The translations under genes and the position numbers were made by a program. From NCBI GenBank assembly GCA_965247585.1, contig CBDFHC010000005.1:62001-126000 (forward strand): a stretch of 64,000 nt of DNA. Direction: 5' to 3'. Each line of letters starts with the position of its first letter. The first letter of the stretch is position 1. Shown here piece after piece: positions 27,641 to 36,483 of the stretch. This stretch comes from CBDFHC01 sp965247585. GTDB taxonomy: Bacteria; Chloroflexota; Dehalococcoidia; Lucifugimonadales; GCA-2712585. The notes under the pieces were generated by a model, which worked only from the letters and a program-made list of their open reading frames with translations, was not told where the DNA came from and ran no database searches.

Positions 27641-29086
27641 GTTTAGGTTGTGTTCGGTTTGGATAAGGGGGCGGCTGGTTCCGGGTCAGTTTACCGATGA
27701 TAAAGGAATTAGTGGCGGTTTTTCTGAGGAATCCAGCATGGTGGAGGGTTAGGGGTTCTACGAGGGAACGCAAATCACAGGTTGGTGGTGAGGGTCAATT
27801 TTCAGGTGAAACAGCGATACCGGAGGGTAGGGGACCTAGGAGGGAATCCAAATCGGAGGTTGGTGGTTCCCACCATACCGCCCAGTGAGGTATATAAAAC
27901 CGCTTTTCTGAGGGACACCCTTAGTCTCCCGGCAGAGGGGCCGGGTTCCCTGCACCTTCCTGTGTAGAGAGGTTGCGCCTCACGGGATGGTGGTAGAAGC
28001 AGAGGCGAGGGTTGGATGCGCTCTCTCCTCCTTACCAGATTCCTCAATCTTCACGCACGGACCAAGGATCGATCATGTTGGTGACCAGCACTAGGAAGGA
28101 TGCAAACCCAGGATTGGAATCCGAAACGGACGCCGCGGTAGGACTTGCTCTCCCCCCGCACCCAGATTCTTCGATCCTCACGAGCGGACTCAGAATGACA
28201 TGACGGGGGGCGGAATGCGGTATGGGCTCGTCCTTCGAGGGCCTCAGGATGAGCGGGTTGGAGGCGAAGATAGGGTGACATAGGGCCAGCAGCAGAGCGG
28301 CTCAGGGTCAGGGAGAATAAGGGTTGGTGCTATTTTAGGTCGATTTTCAAGGGGGTCAGCCATGGCGGAGGGTAGGGGACCTACGAGGGAATGCGAATCA
28401 GAGGTTGGTGGTCCCCACCCACCCGCCCAGGAAGGTTTTAAGGTCCTGAGGGACACCCTCAGGCTCCCGGTAGAGGGGCCGGGTTCCCTGCACCTTCCTG
28501 TGTAGAGAGGTTGCGCCTCACGGGATGGTGGTAGAAGCAGAGGCGAGGGTTGGATGCGCTCTCTCCTCCTTACCAGATTCCTCAATCTTCACGCACGGAC
28601 CAAGGATTGATCATGTTGGTGACCAGCACTAGGAAGGATGCAAACCCAGGATTGGAATCCGAAACGGACGCCGCGGTAGGACTTGCTCTCCCCCCCGCAC
28701 CCAGATTCTTCGATCCTCACGAGCGGACTCAGAATGACATGGCGGGGGGCGGAATGCGGTATGGGCTCGTCCTTCGAGGGCCTCAGGATGAGCGGGTTGG
28801 AGGCGCAGAGAGGGTGACATAGGGCCAGCAGCAGAGCGGCTCAGGGTCAGGGAGAATAAGGGTTGGTGCTAATTTAGGGCGATTTTCAAGGGGGTCAGCC
28901 ATGGCGGAGGGTAGGGAACCTACGAGCGAATGCGAATCACAGGTTGGTGGTTCCCACAATCCCGCCCAGTGAGGTTTACAAAACTGCTTTTCTGAGGACA
29001 CCCTCAGTCTCCCGGCAGAGGGGCTGTGCCCCTCTGCACTCCCCCTTGGAAAGCGTCGTTCAGGGTGGGTTTTAAGGAGCAGGGGG
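27641..29086 (+). repeat. intergenic repeats with a 540-bp near-identical duplication
   Basis: No gene. Sequence from about 27969 (GAGGTTGCGCCTCACGGGAT) through about 28360 recurs at 28509-28900, offset 540 bp, with only scattered differences. Each half holds a three-hairpin copy, a CCTTACCAGATTCCTCAATC block, CCGCACCCAGATTCTTCGA and GGGCTCGTCCTTCGAGGGCC. A third three-hairpin copy (about 28930-29045; third hairpin GCAGAGGGGC/GCCCCTCTGC at 29015-29037) lies next to lipA. All lie in the same orientation. Confidence 0.88.
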
Positions 29087-29974
29087 TTAGGGGAGGGCGG
29101 CGGCGTGCTGCTCGTCGGCGTGGTAGGAGCTGCGGACCAGGGGGCCGGAGGCAACGTGTTTGAAGCCGAGGGTCTCGCCGATGCGGCGAAGCTCCTCGAA
29201 TTCAGCGGGGGTGTAGAAGCGATGTATGGGGAGGTGTTTCAGCGAGGGCCGGAGGTATTGCCCCACGGTGAGGAGGTCACAATCAACGGAGCGGAGGTCC
29301 CGCATGGTGTCCACGATTTCGTCCCAATCCTCTCCCATGCCGACGATGATGCCGGACTTGGTGGGAAGGGCGGGCTTGAGTTGTTTGGCCCGGGCCAAGA
29401 GGCGAAGGGAGCGCTGATAGTCGCCACGGGGCCGGACGCGGGGGAAGACGCGCTTGGTGGACTCGATGTTGTGGTTGAGGACGTCCGGCGTGGCGTCGAC
29501 CAGTTTACGAAGGGCGAGGTCAGAGCCATCGAAGTCAGGGATGAGCACTTCGACGCGGCAGCCGGGGACGAGTTCCCGGATTCGCTGGATGCAGCGGGCG
29601 AAGATGAAGGCGCCGCCGTCGGCGAGGTCGTCACGGTTAACGGAGGTGATGATGCAGTAGCGGAGGTCCATCGCCTTGACGGTGAGGGCGAGGCGCTCTG
29701 GCTCATCGGTGTCGATGCCGGCGGGACGGCCGGTGGTGACGGCGCAGTAGTGGCAGCGCCGGGTGCAGATATCGCCAAGGACCATGAAGGTGGCGCTGCG
29801 GCGCTCCCAGCATTCGCCGATGTTGGGGCAGCGTGCTTCCTCGCAAACGGTGTGGAGGCGGGCGCGGCGCATGATGGCGGTGAGCTTCCGATAGTTGGGT
29901 CCGCCGGGCATGGGGACTTTCATCCAAGGAGGAAGCCTGGGCCTCAGGTTAGCGGTGGCAGCCAGTTCCGACAC
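29087..29974 (-). CDS. lipA: lipoyl synthase
   Basis: 295 residues, standard. Radical-SAM enzyme that inserts two sulfurs into protein-bound octanoyl groups to form lipoyl cofactor. The auxiliary cluster motif is CEEARCPNIGECW and the radical-SAM motif is CTRRCHYCAV; VNRDDLADGGA and HNIESTKRVFPRVRP follow, and the C-terminal RSSYHADE supplies the conserved serine. GTG start at 29974 with GGAGGT about 12 bases upstream. Last gene of tyrA-aroA-gmk-lipA; lipB is not in the window. Confidence 0.95.
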   Translation of the reverse strand: MSELAATANLRPRLPPWMKVPMPGGPNYRKLTAIMRRARLHTVCEEARCPNIGECWERRSATFMVLGDICTRRCHYCAVTTGRPAGIDTDEPERLALTVKAMDLRYCIITSVNRDDLADGGAFIFARCIQRIRELVPGCRVEVLIPDFDGSDLALRKLVDATPDVLNHNIESTKRVFPRVRPRGDYQRSLRLLARAKQLKPALPTKSGIIVGMGEDWDEIVDTMRDLRSVDCDLLTVGQYLRPSLKHLPIHRFYTPAEFEELRRIGETLGFKHVASGPLVRSSYHADEQHAAALP

Positions 29975-29978
29975 GGGG

Positions 29979-30608
29979 CTAGCTGACCTCCGTGGCGCGG
30001 GGAGGAAAGCGGCACTTTTCGGCGGTGATGATGGAGTCTATGCAGAAGGCGGCGAGGTCAAGCCGGTGGTTCTGGTTGATGACTTTGTAATCAAAGCGGC
30101 CGATGGCCTGCATTTCATGTTTGGCGGCTTCCAGGCGAAGCTGCAGCGCCTTGGCGGACTCGCTCTGGCGGTAGCGGAGGCGGCGCTCCAGCTCCTCCAG
30201 GGAGGGCGGGGCGAGGAAGACCATGAGGGCGTTCGGGACGAGTTGCTTCAAGGTGGCGGCGCCCTGGACATCCAGCTTGACAAGTACGTCCTGGCCCCGG
30301 GCGAGGGCCTCCTTGACCTGCTGCTTGGGGACGCCGTACCAGTTATCGTAGACCTGGGCGCACTCAAGGAACTGGTTGGTCTGGCGCATGTTTTCGAACT
30401 CTTCGGAATCTAGGAAAAAGTAGTCGATGCCGTTCCGCTCGTCGCGGCGGCGGGGCCTGGTGGTGGCGGTGACGATGAAGTGCCAGGGGCGGTCTAGATT
30501 TCGCATATGCTGGAAGACGGCGTCCTTGCCCACCCCGGAGGGACCGGAAACGACGACCACCATGGGTGAGCCGAGGGACTGGAAGTTGGAAGATTCTAGA
30601 GTAGCCAA
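29979..30608 (-). CDS. gmk: guanylate kinase
   Basis: Phosphorylates GMP to GDP. 209 residues from a TTG at 30608; an ATG at 30563 (MVVVVSGPSGVGKD) is an alternative and neither has a clear Shine-Dalgarno. The P-loop is SGPSGVGKD (Asp rather than the usual Ser/Thr at its end), the GMP-binding segment is TATTRPRRRDERNGIDYFFL, followed by YGVPKQQV and VLVKLDVQGAATLKQ, where the usual LDIDVQGA is shortened. Operon member 9 bases after aroA and 4 before lipA. Confidence 0.9.
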   Translation of the reverse strand: MATLESSNFQSLGSPMVVVVSGPSGVGKDAVFQHMRNLDRPWHFIVTATTRPRRRDERNGIDYFFLDSEEFENMRQTNQFLECAQVYDNWYGVPKQQVKEALARGQDVLVKLDVQGAATLKQLVPNALMVFLAPPSLEELERRLRYRQSESAKALQLRLEAAKHEMQAIGRFDYKVINQNHRLDLAAFCIDSIITAEKCRFPPRATEVS

Positions 30609-30617
30609 GGCTTAAGT

Positions 30618-31904
30618 TTAGCCGCCGGTGAGGCGGTGCAGGTGTTCCCAGAAGTGGGGGTAGGATACCACTGCGGAACCTGCGCCTTCCACTATGGTTT
30701 CTCCAGAGGCGAGGAGGCCGGCGACGGCGAGGGCCATGGCGAGGCGATGGTCACCGTGGCTTTGGACGGAAGCGCCGTTGAGGCGGCCGGTACCGCGGAT
30801 AACCATACCATCAGGGCGCTCCTGGATCTCAGCGCCGAGGCGGGAAAGCTGGGCGACGGTGGTCTGGATGCGGTCCGACTCTTTGAAGCGGAGCTCCCGG
30901 GCGTCTTTGATGACGGTTTTGCCGTTGGCGAAGCAGGCGGCGACGGCCAAGACGGGAAGCTCATCCAGAAGGCGCGGAATGAGGTCACCGCCGATTTCGA
31001 CGGCCTCAAGACGGCTGGACTCCACGAGGAGGTCCGCCACGGGCTCGCCGCCCTGGAGGCGCTGGCGCTCCAAGGTGATGCGGGCGCCCATGTCTTTGAG
31101 GACGTCCAGGATGCCGGTGCGGCCAGGGTTGACGCCGACGTTGGAGAGACGAATGGAGGCGTGGGGGTGGCAGGCGGCGGCAACGAGCCAGAAGGCGGCG
31201 GCGCTGACATCGCCTGGGACGTCGACATCCACGGCGCGGAGGTGGCCGGGGGTGACGGTGAGGGCGAGGCCTTGCTCTTCCACGGTGGCGCCCATGGCGC
31301 GGAGCATACGCTCTGTATGGTCCCTGGAGGGGGCGGGCTGGCGGATGAGGGTGGGGCCGGAGGCGCGGAGGGCGGCGAGGATGATGCAGGACTTGACCTG
31401 GGCGCTGGCCACGGGGAGGTCATAATCGATGGGGCGGAGGTTGCCGCCCTGGATTACCAGGGGGGCCATGGTGTTGCCTCGGCGGCCCAGGACGCAAGCG
31501 CCCATCTGACGAAGGGGCTGGACGACGCGGTCCATAGGGCGGGAGCGAAGAGATTCGTCACCGGTGATGACGGCGAGGAAGGGCTGGGTGGCGAGGACGC
31601 CGGATAGGAGGCGCATGGTGGTGCCGCTGTTGGCGGCGTCCAGGACGTTAGGGCTCTCTTCCAGGTCCCAGGCTGCGCCGAGGATGGAGAGGCTGTCCGG
31701 GGTTTCGCCCGGGGATATCTGAACGCCGAGGGACTCCAGGCATCGGCGGGTGGCGAGGACGTCCGCGCCGGTGGAGAGACCCGAGATTTGGGATGAGCCG
31801 GAGGCGAGGGCGTTTAGGATGAGGGCGCGGTGGGAAACGGACTTGTCACCCGGGAGGGCTAGGGAGCCTTCCAGCCGAGGAGGACGCCTGACACTTTGGT
31901 TCAA
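30618..31904 (-). CDS. aroA: 3-phosphoshikimate 1-carboxyvinyltransferase (EPSP synthase)
   Basis: 428 residues, full length. Joins shikimate 3-phosphate and PEP in aromatic amino-acid synthesis. Seen: LPGDKSVSHRALILNALASG, the PEP-loop region LDAANSGTTMRLLSGVLA, GDESLRSRPMDRVV, PVASAQVKSCIILAAL and the catalytic ELRFKESDRIQTT. TTG start at 31904 with GGAG 4 bases away, 11 bases after the tyrA stop. I would not assign glyphosate class from sequence alone. Confidence 0.96.
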   Translation of the reverse strand: MNQSVRRPPRLEGSLALPGDKSVSHRALILNALASGSSQISGLSTGADVLATRRCLESLGVQISPGETPDSLSILGAAWDLEESPNVLDAANSGTTMRLLSGVLATQPFLAVITGDESLRSRPMDRVVQPLRQMGACVLGRRGNTMAPLVIQGGNLRPIDYDLPVASAQVKSCIILAALRASGPTLIRQPAPSRDHTERMLRAMGATVEEQGLALTVTPGHLRAVDVDVPGDVSAAAFWLVAAACHPHASIRLSNVGVNPGRTGILDVLKDMGARITLERQRLQGGEPVADLLVESSRLEAVEIGGDLIPRLLDELPVLAVAACFANGKTVIKDARELRFKESDRIQTTVAQLSRLGAEIQERPDGMVIRGTGRLNGASVQSHGDHRLAMALAVAGLLASGETIVEGAGSAVVSYPHFWEHLHRLTGG

Positions 31905-31915
31905 GGCACTCCAGG

Positions 31916-32917
31916 TTACCGTTTTTTCTTCTTGTCATCGTCATCGTTGCCGAAGAGGCGCTCGGTCAAGCGGCCACCGATGAGGAGGGAGGTGGCATTG
32001 CTGGTGAAGGAGGGGACCTTGGGGCGTTTTTGCTCCTCAAGGGCCCAAGCAGAAGCGCCACCGGCGAGCCAGAGCTCCCGGGAGGCGAAGGCGTTTTCGA
32101 AGACGTCCAGCAATTCCTGGGAGTTGTTTTCTTTGCGCATGATGCCTTTGATTCGCTCCAGCTCGATGATTAGCTCGTCAACCCAGTAGATGATGCTGTC
32201 ATGGTTGGTGGCGCAGACGTCACGGTGCATGATGCTGTCACCGGAGGCGAGGCGGGAAACGTCTCTGTAGCCGGTGGAGGCGAGCTGGTTGATGTCACCC
32301 CACTGGGGGCTCTTGGCGGTGCAGCCGATGAGGGCGGCGGAGAGGATGAAGGGGAGGTGGCTGACGGCGGCGATGAAGCTGTCATGCTCACCGGCGTCAA
32401 TGAAATAGGGGCGCGAGCCGATGGCGGTGACGAGGTTTACGATGTTTTCGACGCCCGACTTGCTGGTGCCCGGACGGGGAACGATGCAGTAGGGCCTGCG
32501 CTGGAAGATACCGGCATCGGCCTGGTCCGGACCGGGGGTCTCTTTGCCTGCCATGGGGTGGCCGCCTACGAAATCAACGCGCTTAGAGAGGAACTGATTG
32601 GCCCACTCCAGCACCTGGACCTTGGTGCCGCCGGTGTCAGTTACGAGGCAGCCGTCTTCCAACCGGGAGGCGATGATCTCAAAGATGTCCTTGATGGTCT
32701 GAACCGGGGTGGCGATGATGACCATGCTGGCTTCAGAAACGGCTTCAGGCAAGTTGCTAACGACTTTGTCCAAAGCGCCCATTTTATGGGCTTTGCCGGC
32801 GTTGCGGCGCTCCAAATCCATGCCCACGATCTGGAGGTTCTTGAGGCCGGCCTGTTTGAAAGCGAGGCCGAGAGAGGCACCGATGAGGCCGGTGCCGATG
32901 ATGGCGACTTTATCCAT
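31916..32917 (-). CDS. tyrA: prephenate dehydrogenase
   Basis: 333 residues. NAD(P)-dependent oxidative decarboxylation of prephenate or arogenate toward tyrosine. Rossmann motif IIGTGLIGASLGLAFKQAG, LVTDTGGTKVQVLEWA, FVGGHPMAGKETPGP and the catalytic-His helix FIAAVSHLPFILSAALI. The C-terminus ends in an acidic-then-basic tail (NDDDDKKKKR) not typical of the family; I see no ACT domain. AAGGAGT lies 7 bases before the ATG at 32917. Leads the operon tyrA-aroA-gmk-lipA, linking aromatic synthesis with nucleotide and cofactor genes. Confidence 0.93.
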   Translation of the reverse strand: MDKVAIIGTGLIGASLGLAFKQAGLKNLQIVGMDLERRNAGKAHKMGALDKVVSNLPEAVSEASMVIIATPVQTIKDIFEIIASRLEDGCLVTDTGGTKVQVLEWANQFLSKRVDFVGGHPMAGKETPGPDQADAGIFQRRPYCIVPRPGTSKSGVENIVNLVTAIGSRPYFIDAGEHDSFIAAVSHLPFILSAALIGCTAKSPQWGDINQLASTGYRDVSRLASGDSIMHRDVCATNHDSIIYWVDELIIELERIKGIMRKENNSQELLDVFENAFASRELWLAGGASAWALEEQKRPKVPSFTSNATSLLIGGRLTERLFGNDDDDKKKKR

Positions 32918-33328
32918 TTAATGACTCCTTAGCAGGGTGCTGAAGAACCCTTTCGACAATCTCTGCGACTTTGCCGCGAGTCTTCGACCTGACCCTCTTC
33001 CTGGACAGGAAGGGGGAAGAAATTGTATCTGCGGGACACCCTCATAGCTTTTGATTAGATTGAACTGACGCAGAGATAGCGGGCGGGCGCGAGGGTTGGA
33101 TGTGCTCTCCCCTCCCTACCAGATTCCTCGATCCTCACGGGCGGACTCAGAATGACATGGTGGGGGGCGGAATAAGGTATGGGCTCGTCCTTCGAGAGCC
33201 TCAGGATGAGCGGGTTGGAGGCGTAGGAGGCTTGTTTTCATAGGAATGACATGACTCATTAGGATGCTCAGTGTGCGAGGGCGCCAACAGGTCAACGCCG
33301 GGATGGGGGCTGGGGTTGGCGGCATGAG
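32918..33328 (+). repeat. short intergenic region with partial repeats
   Basis: The first 90 bases (upstream region of tyrA) hold no repeat. A truncated three-hairpin remnant (GGGACACCCTCATAGC, about 33033) is followed by CCCTACCAGATTCCTCGATC, CGGACTCAGAATGACAT and GGGCTCGTCCTTCGAGAGCC (about 33100-33215). Nothing gene-like is seen. Confidence 0.7.
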
Positions 33329-34105
33329 CTATTCCTCATCATCATCGTCGTCAAATTCGTCGGCCTCGGCGTTGTGGAAACCGACGCGGGGCAGGACGGC
33401 GGTCATGCGCTCGGAGCGGGGGCGACGCTGTTTGGGGATGTCAAACAGGCGCTGCTTAAGGTCTTTGAGCTCCTTTTCAGTGGTGCGGCCAGCATCAACC
33501 ATCAGGCCATCGACGCCGACGTCACGGAGGCATTCGATCTCCTTGGAGGTGAGGGCAGCGGCGGCGTGGATGATGAGGTATTTGTCAAACATGGAACGAA
33601 CGGAGGTGATGGAGATGAGGTCCTGGAGGGTCAAGGGGGACTGGAAGGGGTCCAGGGAGAGGAGGAGGGCGTCCACGGGGAGGTCCTCGATGGCGCGAAG
33701 GAAGCGCTCGCCAGCGTCTGCGGGGAGGTCTATGAGGTAGGCGGCGCGGTCGTCTTTCATGGCTTCGACGGAGGCCTTTTCGGGGGAGACGACAAAGAAG
33801 TCGCAGCCGCTATCGAGGAGAGTCTGGGCGCGGGGCTGGTCCAGCTCATCGACGCGGACGCCCCAGGGGACGCCGTTGAGGGCCCCGGTGATCTGGGAAA
33901 GGGCGTCCTGGTCGTCCAGGCCATGGAGGAGCGCGCCGTCAGCCTCCAGATGGCTCAGGCGGTTGGCGCCCTGGGCGTGGTTTCGGGAGAGGTTGCCGAT
34001 GAGTGCCATGGCGGGATTTTTTTCGACCCTGGATGCGGCACCGAAGCCCATGGGGGCGGGGGAGCCGCGGCTGATCTTTTCCAATTTGTTAAGAAGCTGG
34101 CTCAT
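33329..34105 (-). CDS. conserved hypothetical protein, possible TIM-barrel fold
   Basis: 258 residues from the ATG at 34105 (MSQLLNKLEKISRG); a GTG at 34123 is an alternative and neither has a good Shine-Dalgarno. Alternating strand-helix segments (ALIGNLS, GALLHG, GVRVDEL, CDFFVVSPE, AAYLIDLP, ALLLSLDPF, LIIHAAAAL, GVDGLMVDAG) suggest a beta/alpha barrel. No catalytic motif is recognised. The C-terminus is a poly-acidic tail (EADEFDDDDDEE). It is separated from tyrA by repeats and probably transcribed alone. Confidence 0.65.
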   Translation of the reverse strand: MSQLLNKLEKISRGSPAPMGFGAASRVEKNPAMALIGNLSRNHAQGANRLSHLEADGALLHGLDDQDALSQITGALNGVPWGVRVDELDQPRAQTLLDSGCDFFVVSPEKASVEAMKDDRAAYLIDLPADAGERFLRAIEDLPVDALLLSLDPFQSPLTLQDLISITSVRSMFDKYLIIHAAAALTSKEIECLRDVGVDGLMVDAGRTTEKELKDLKQRLFDIPKQRRPRSERMTAVLPRVGFHNAEADEFDDDDDEE

Positions 34106-34123
34106 GTATGGTGTTCGATCCAC

Positions 34124-34563
34124 GCTCTCGGGTAGATTTTTCCGGCTTGGATTTAGGGTTGCCAGTGCGCCAGGTGATGGGGTGGCGGAAGCTCATAGCG
34201 GGCCGGATTTCCGCTGAGAGCCATTGTAGCTATTGTGCCGTTGATGATTCTACGGTGTCAAATAGAGGAGGTTGGTGTTGTGGGGATGTGTCATGGCGTA
34301 GGGTATCGATCATGGCGGAGGGTAGCGGCTCTAGTAAGGGCTGCGAATCACAGGTTGGTGGTTCCCACCGTCCCGCCCCGGAAGGTTTTAAAGTTTGTTT
34401 CTGAGGGACACCCTCAGACTCCCGCTAGAGAGGGTATGCTCTCTCTGGACTCTCCCCTGGCAGCGTGGCCGGTGTGGAGGGTTGGAAGTAGAATAGCCGT
34501 CGGGCGAAGTGGGGGCGGGGGCCAGGGCCTGTGGGGCCTCGACTATAGCAAGAGGAGGCTGAG
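34124..34563 (+). repeat. intergenic: upstream regions plus one three-hairpin repeat
   Basis: 34124-34290 shows nothing recognised. A three-hairpin copy occupies about 34310-34460, with the unusual third hairpin AGAGAGG-gtatg-CTCTCT. 34461-34563 is the upstream region of the enoyl-CoA hydratase; a TAGAAT at 34489-34494 could be its -10. Confidence 0.7.
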
Positions 34564-35385
34564 TTGGAGTTTGAAACGCTGATTTACGAACGGAGGGGAG
34601 CGATCTGCTACCTGACGCTGAATCGTCCGGAGCGGCTGAATGCGCTGAACGAGGAGATGATGTCTGAGTTCCGGCAGGCGATGGCGGAGATAGAGTCGGA
34701 CGACGAGATTCGAGTGGTGATTCTAACGGGGGCTGGGAGGGCGTTCTCTTCGGGGTTCGACATTCAGAAGCCGCCGGGGGAGCCGGACCCGCAGGAGATG
34801 GGGCCGGATGAATGGCGGCAGAGGCTGAAGCAGCACGCGGAGGACTTTTTGCTGGTGTGGAACTTGAGTAAGCCGGTGATTGCGGCGGTGAACGGGTACG
34901 CGCTGGGTGGGGCGTGCGAGCTGGTGCAGGTGTGTGACGTGAAGATAGCGTCGGATAGGGCGGTACTGGGGGAGCCAGAGATTCGGGCGGGGTTTGGGCC
35001 GCCGCTGTTGATAACGCCGTTCAGCACGAATCTGGCGCGGGCGAAGGAGCTGCTGCTGACAGGCGACACGGTGGACGCGGAGGAGGCGGCCCGGATTGGG
35101 CTGGTGGGCCGGGTGGTGCCTCACGAGGAGTTAATGGCGGAGTGCGAGAAGGTGGCGCGGAAGATTGCGCTGCTGCCGCGGGTTGGTGTGAAGATGAATA
35201 AGCTGGCGGTGAACCGGGCGCTGGAGGGGATGGGGTTTCTTTCGACGGTGCAGCAGAACCTGGACCTGATGACGTTGTTCGATATCAGCAGTTCGCCAGA
35301 GCAGGAGGAGTTTAACGCGATGAGGGAGTCGCAGGGGTTGACGGCGGCGCTGAGGTGGAGGAGCGCGCAGTTTCAGGACTTGTAG
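34564..35385 (+). CDS. enoyl-CoA hydratase/isomerase family protein
   Basis: 273 residues from a TTG at 34564 with GAGGAGG 5 bases upstream. Crotonase fold: ICYLTLNRPERLNALN, first oxyanion-hole segment VVILTGAGRAFSSGFDIQ, second segment AAVNGYALGGACELVQVCD. The region carrying the usual catalytic Glu reads GEPEIRAGFGPPLLI, with the PEI Glu kept but the following Gly-rich stretch altered, so the exact reaction (hydration, isomerisation or other acyl-CoA chemistry) is uncertain. It is isolated between repeats. Confidence 0.88.
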   Translation: MEFETLIYERRGAICYLTLNRPERLNALNEEMMSEFRQAMAEIESDDEIRVVILTGAGRAFSSGFDIQKPPGEPDPQEMGPDEWRQRLKQHAEDFLLVWNLSKPVIAAVNGYALGGACELVQVCDVKIASDRAVLGEPEIRAGFGPPLLITPFSTNLARAKELLLTGDTVDAEEAARIGLVGRVVPHEELMAECEKVARKIALLPRVGVKMNKLAVNRALEGMGFLSTVQQNLDLMTLFDISSSPEQEEFNAMRESQGLTAALRWRSAQFQDL

Positions 35386-36483
35386 GCGGGCCAGGCATGG
35401 CGGAGGGGATGGGTGTGGTCACTACAGAGGGTTGCGAATTAGAGGTTGTCGGTACCCACCATCCCGCCCAGGAAGGTTTTAATTTCTGAGGGACACCCTC
35501 AGGCTCCCGGTCCCTATTGGATTGGGGATCTCGGGACCAAGTCTCTCGATCCGGGGGGGGGCTGTGCCCCTCTGCACTCCCCCTTGTTGGATATCAGTTA
35601 TGTCTATGGGGATTGTAACTGCAGAGGGTCGCGAATCACTGGTTGGTGGTAGAAGCAGAGGCGAGGGCAGGGCTTGCTCTCCCCCCACACCCAGATTCTT
35701 CAATCCTCACGGGCGGGCTCGTAATGACATGGTGAGGGGCGGAATGCGGTATGGGCTCGTCCTTCGAGAGCCTCAGGATGAGCGGGTTGGAGGGGTGGAG
35801 GGGTTGCGATGCGAAGGTTGGTGGTGCCCACTCACGACCACCCAGTAAGGTTTTGATTTCTGAGGGACACCCTCAGGCTCCCGGACCCTATTGGAATGGG
35901 GATCTCGGGACCAAGTCCCTCGATCCGGGGGGGCTGTGCCCCTCTACACTCCCCCTTGCTGGATATCAGTTATGGCGATGGGGATTGTCACTGCAGAGGG
36001 TTGCGAATCACGGGTTGGTGGTAGAAGCAGGGGCGTGGGCAGGACTTGCTCTCCCCCCACACCCAGATTCTTCGATACTCACGGGCGGACTCAGAATGAC
36101 ATGGTGAGGGGCGGAATGCGGTATGGGCTCGTCCTTCGAGAGCCTCAGGATGAGCGGCTTGGAGGGGTAGGAGCCTCATTTTCATAGGAATGACATGGTG
36201 CGAATGGGCGGGCTTCCTGATGCTGTTGGGACGGGTTAGATGGCACACGGAGGGTTGGCGGAGCAGAGAGGGTTGCGAATCGGAGGTTGGTGGTTCCCAC
36301 CATCCCGCCCAGGAAGGTTTTAATTTCTGAGTGACACCCTCAGCCTCCCGGACCCTATTGGAATGGGGATCTCGGGACCAAGTCCCTCGATCCGGGGGGC
36401 TGTGCCCCTCTGCACTCCCCCTTGCTGGACGTTAAACGACAAGAGACGGCTCTTTTCTTGGGAGGGCCAACTGTTTGTTCGGA
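35386..36483 (+). repeat. intergenic composite repeats, long third-hairpin variant
   Basis: No gene. Three three-hairpin copies (about 35410-35580, 35810-35960, 36265-36425) all have the extended form in which CCCGG is followed by a CCCTATTGGAATGGGGATC stretch, GGGACCAAGTCCC and then GGGGGGCTGTGCCCCTC. Between them are CCACACCCAGATTCTTC blocks (about 35690, 36060) and GGGCTCGTCCTTCGAGAGCC (about 35755, 36125). Confidence 0.88.
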
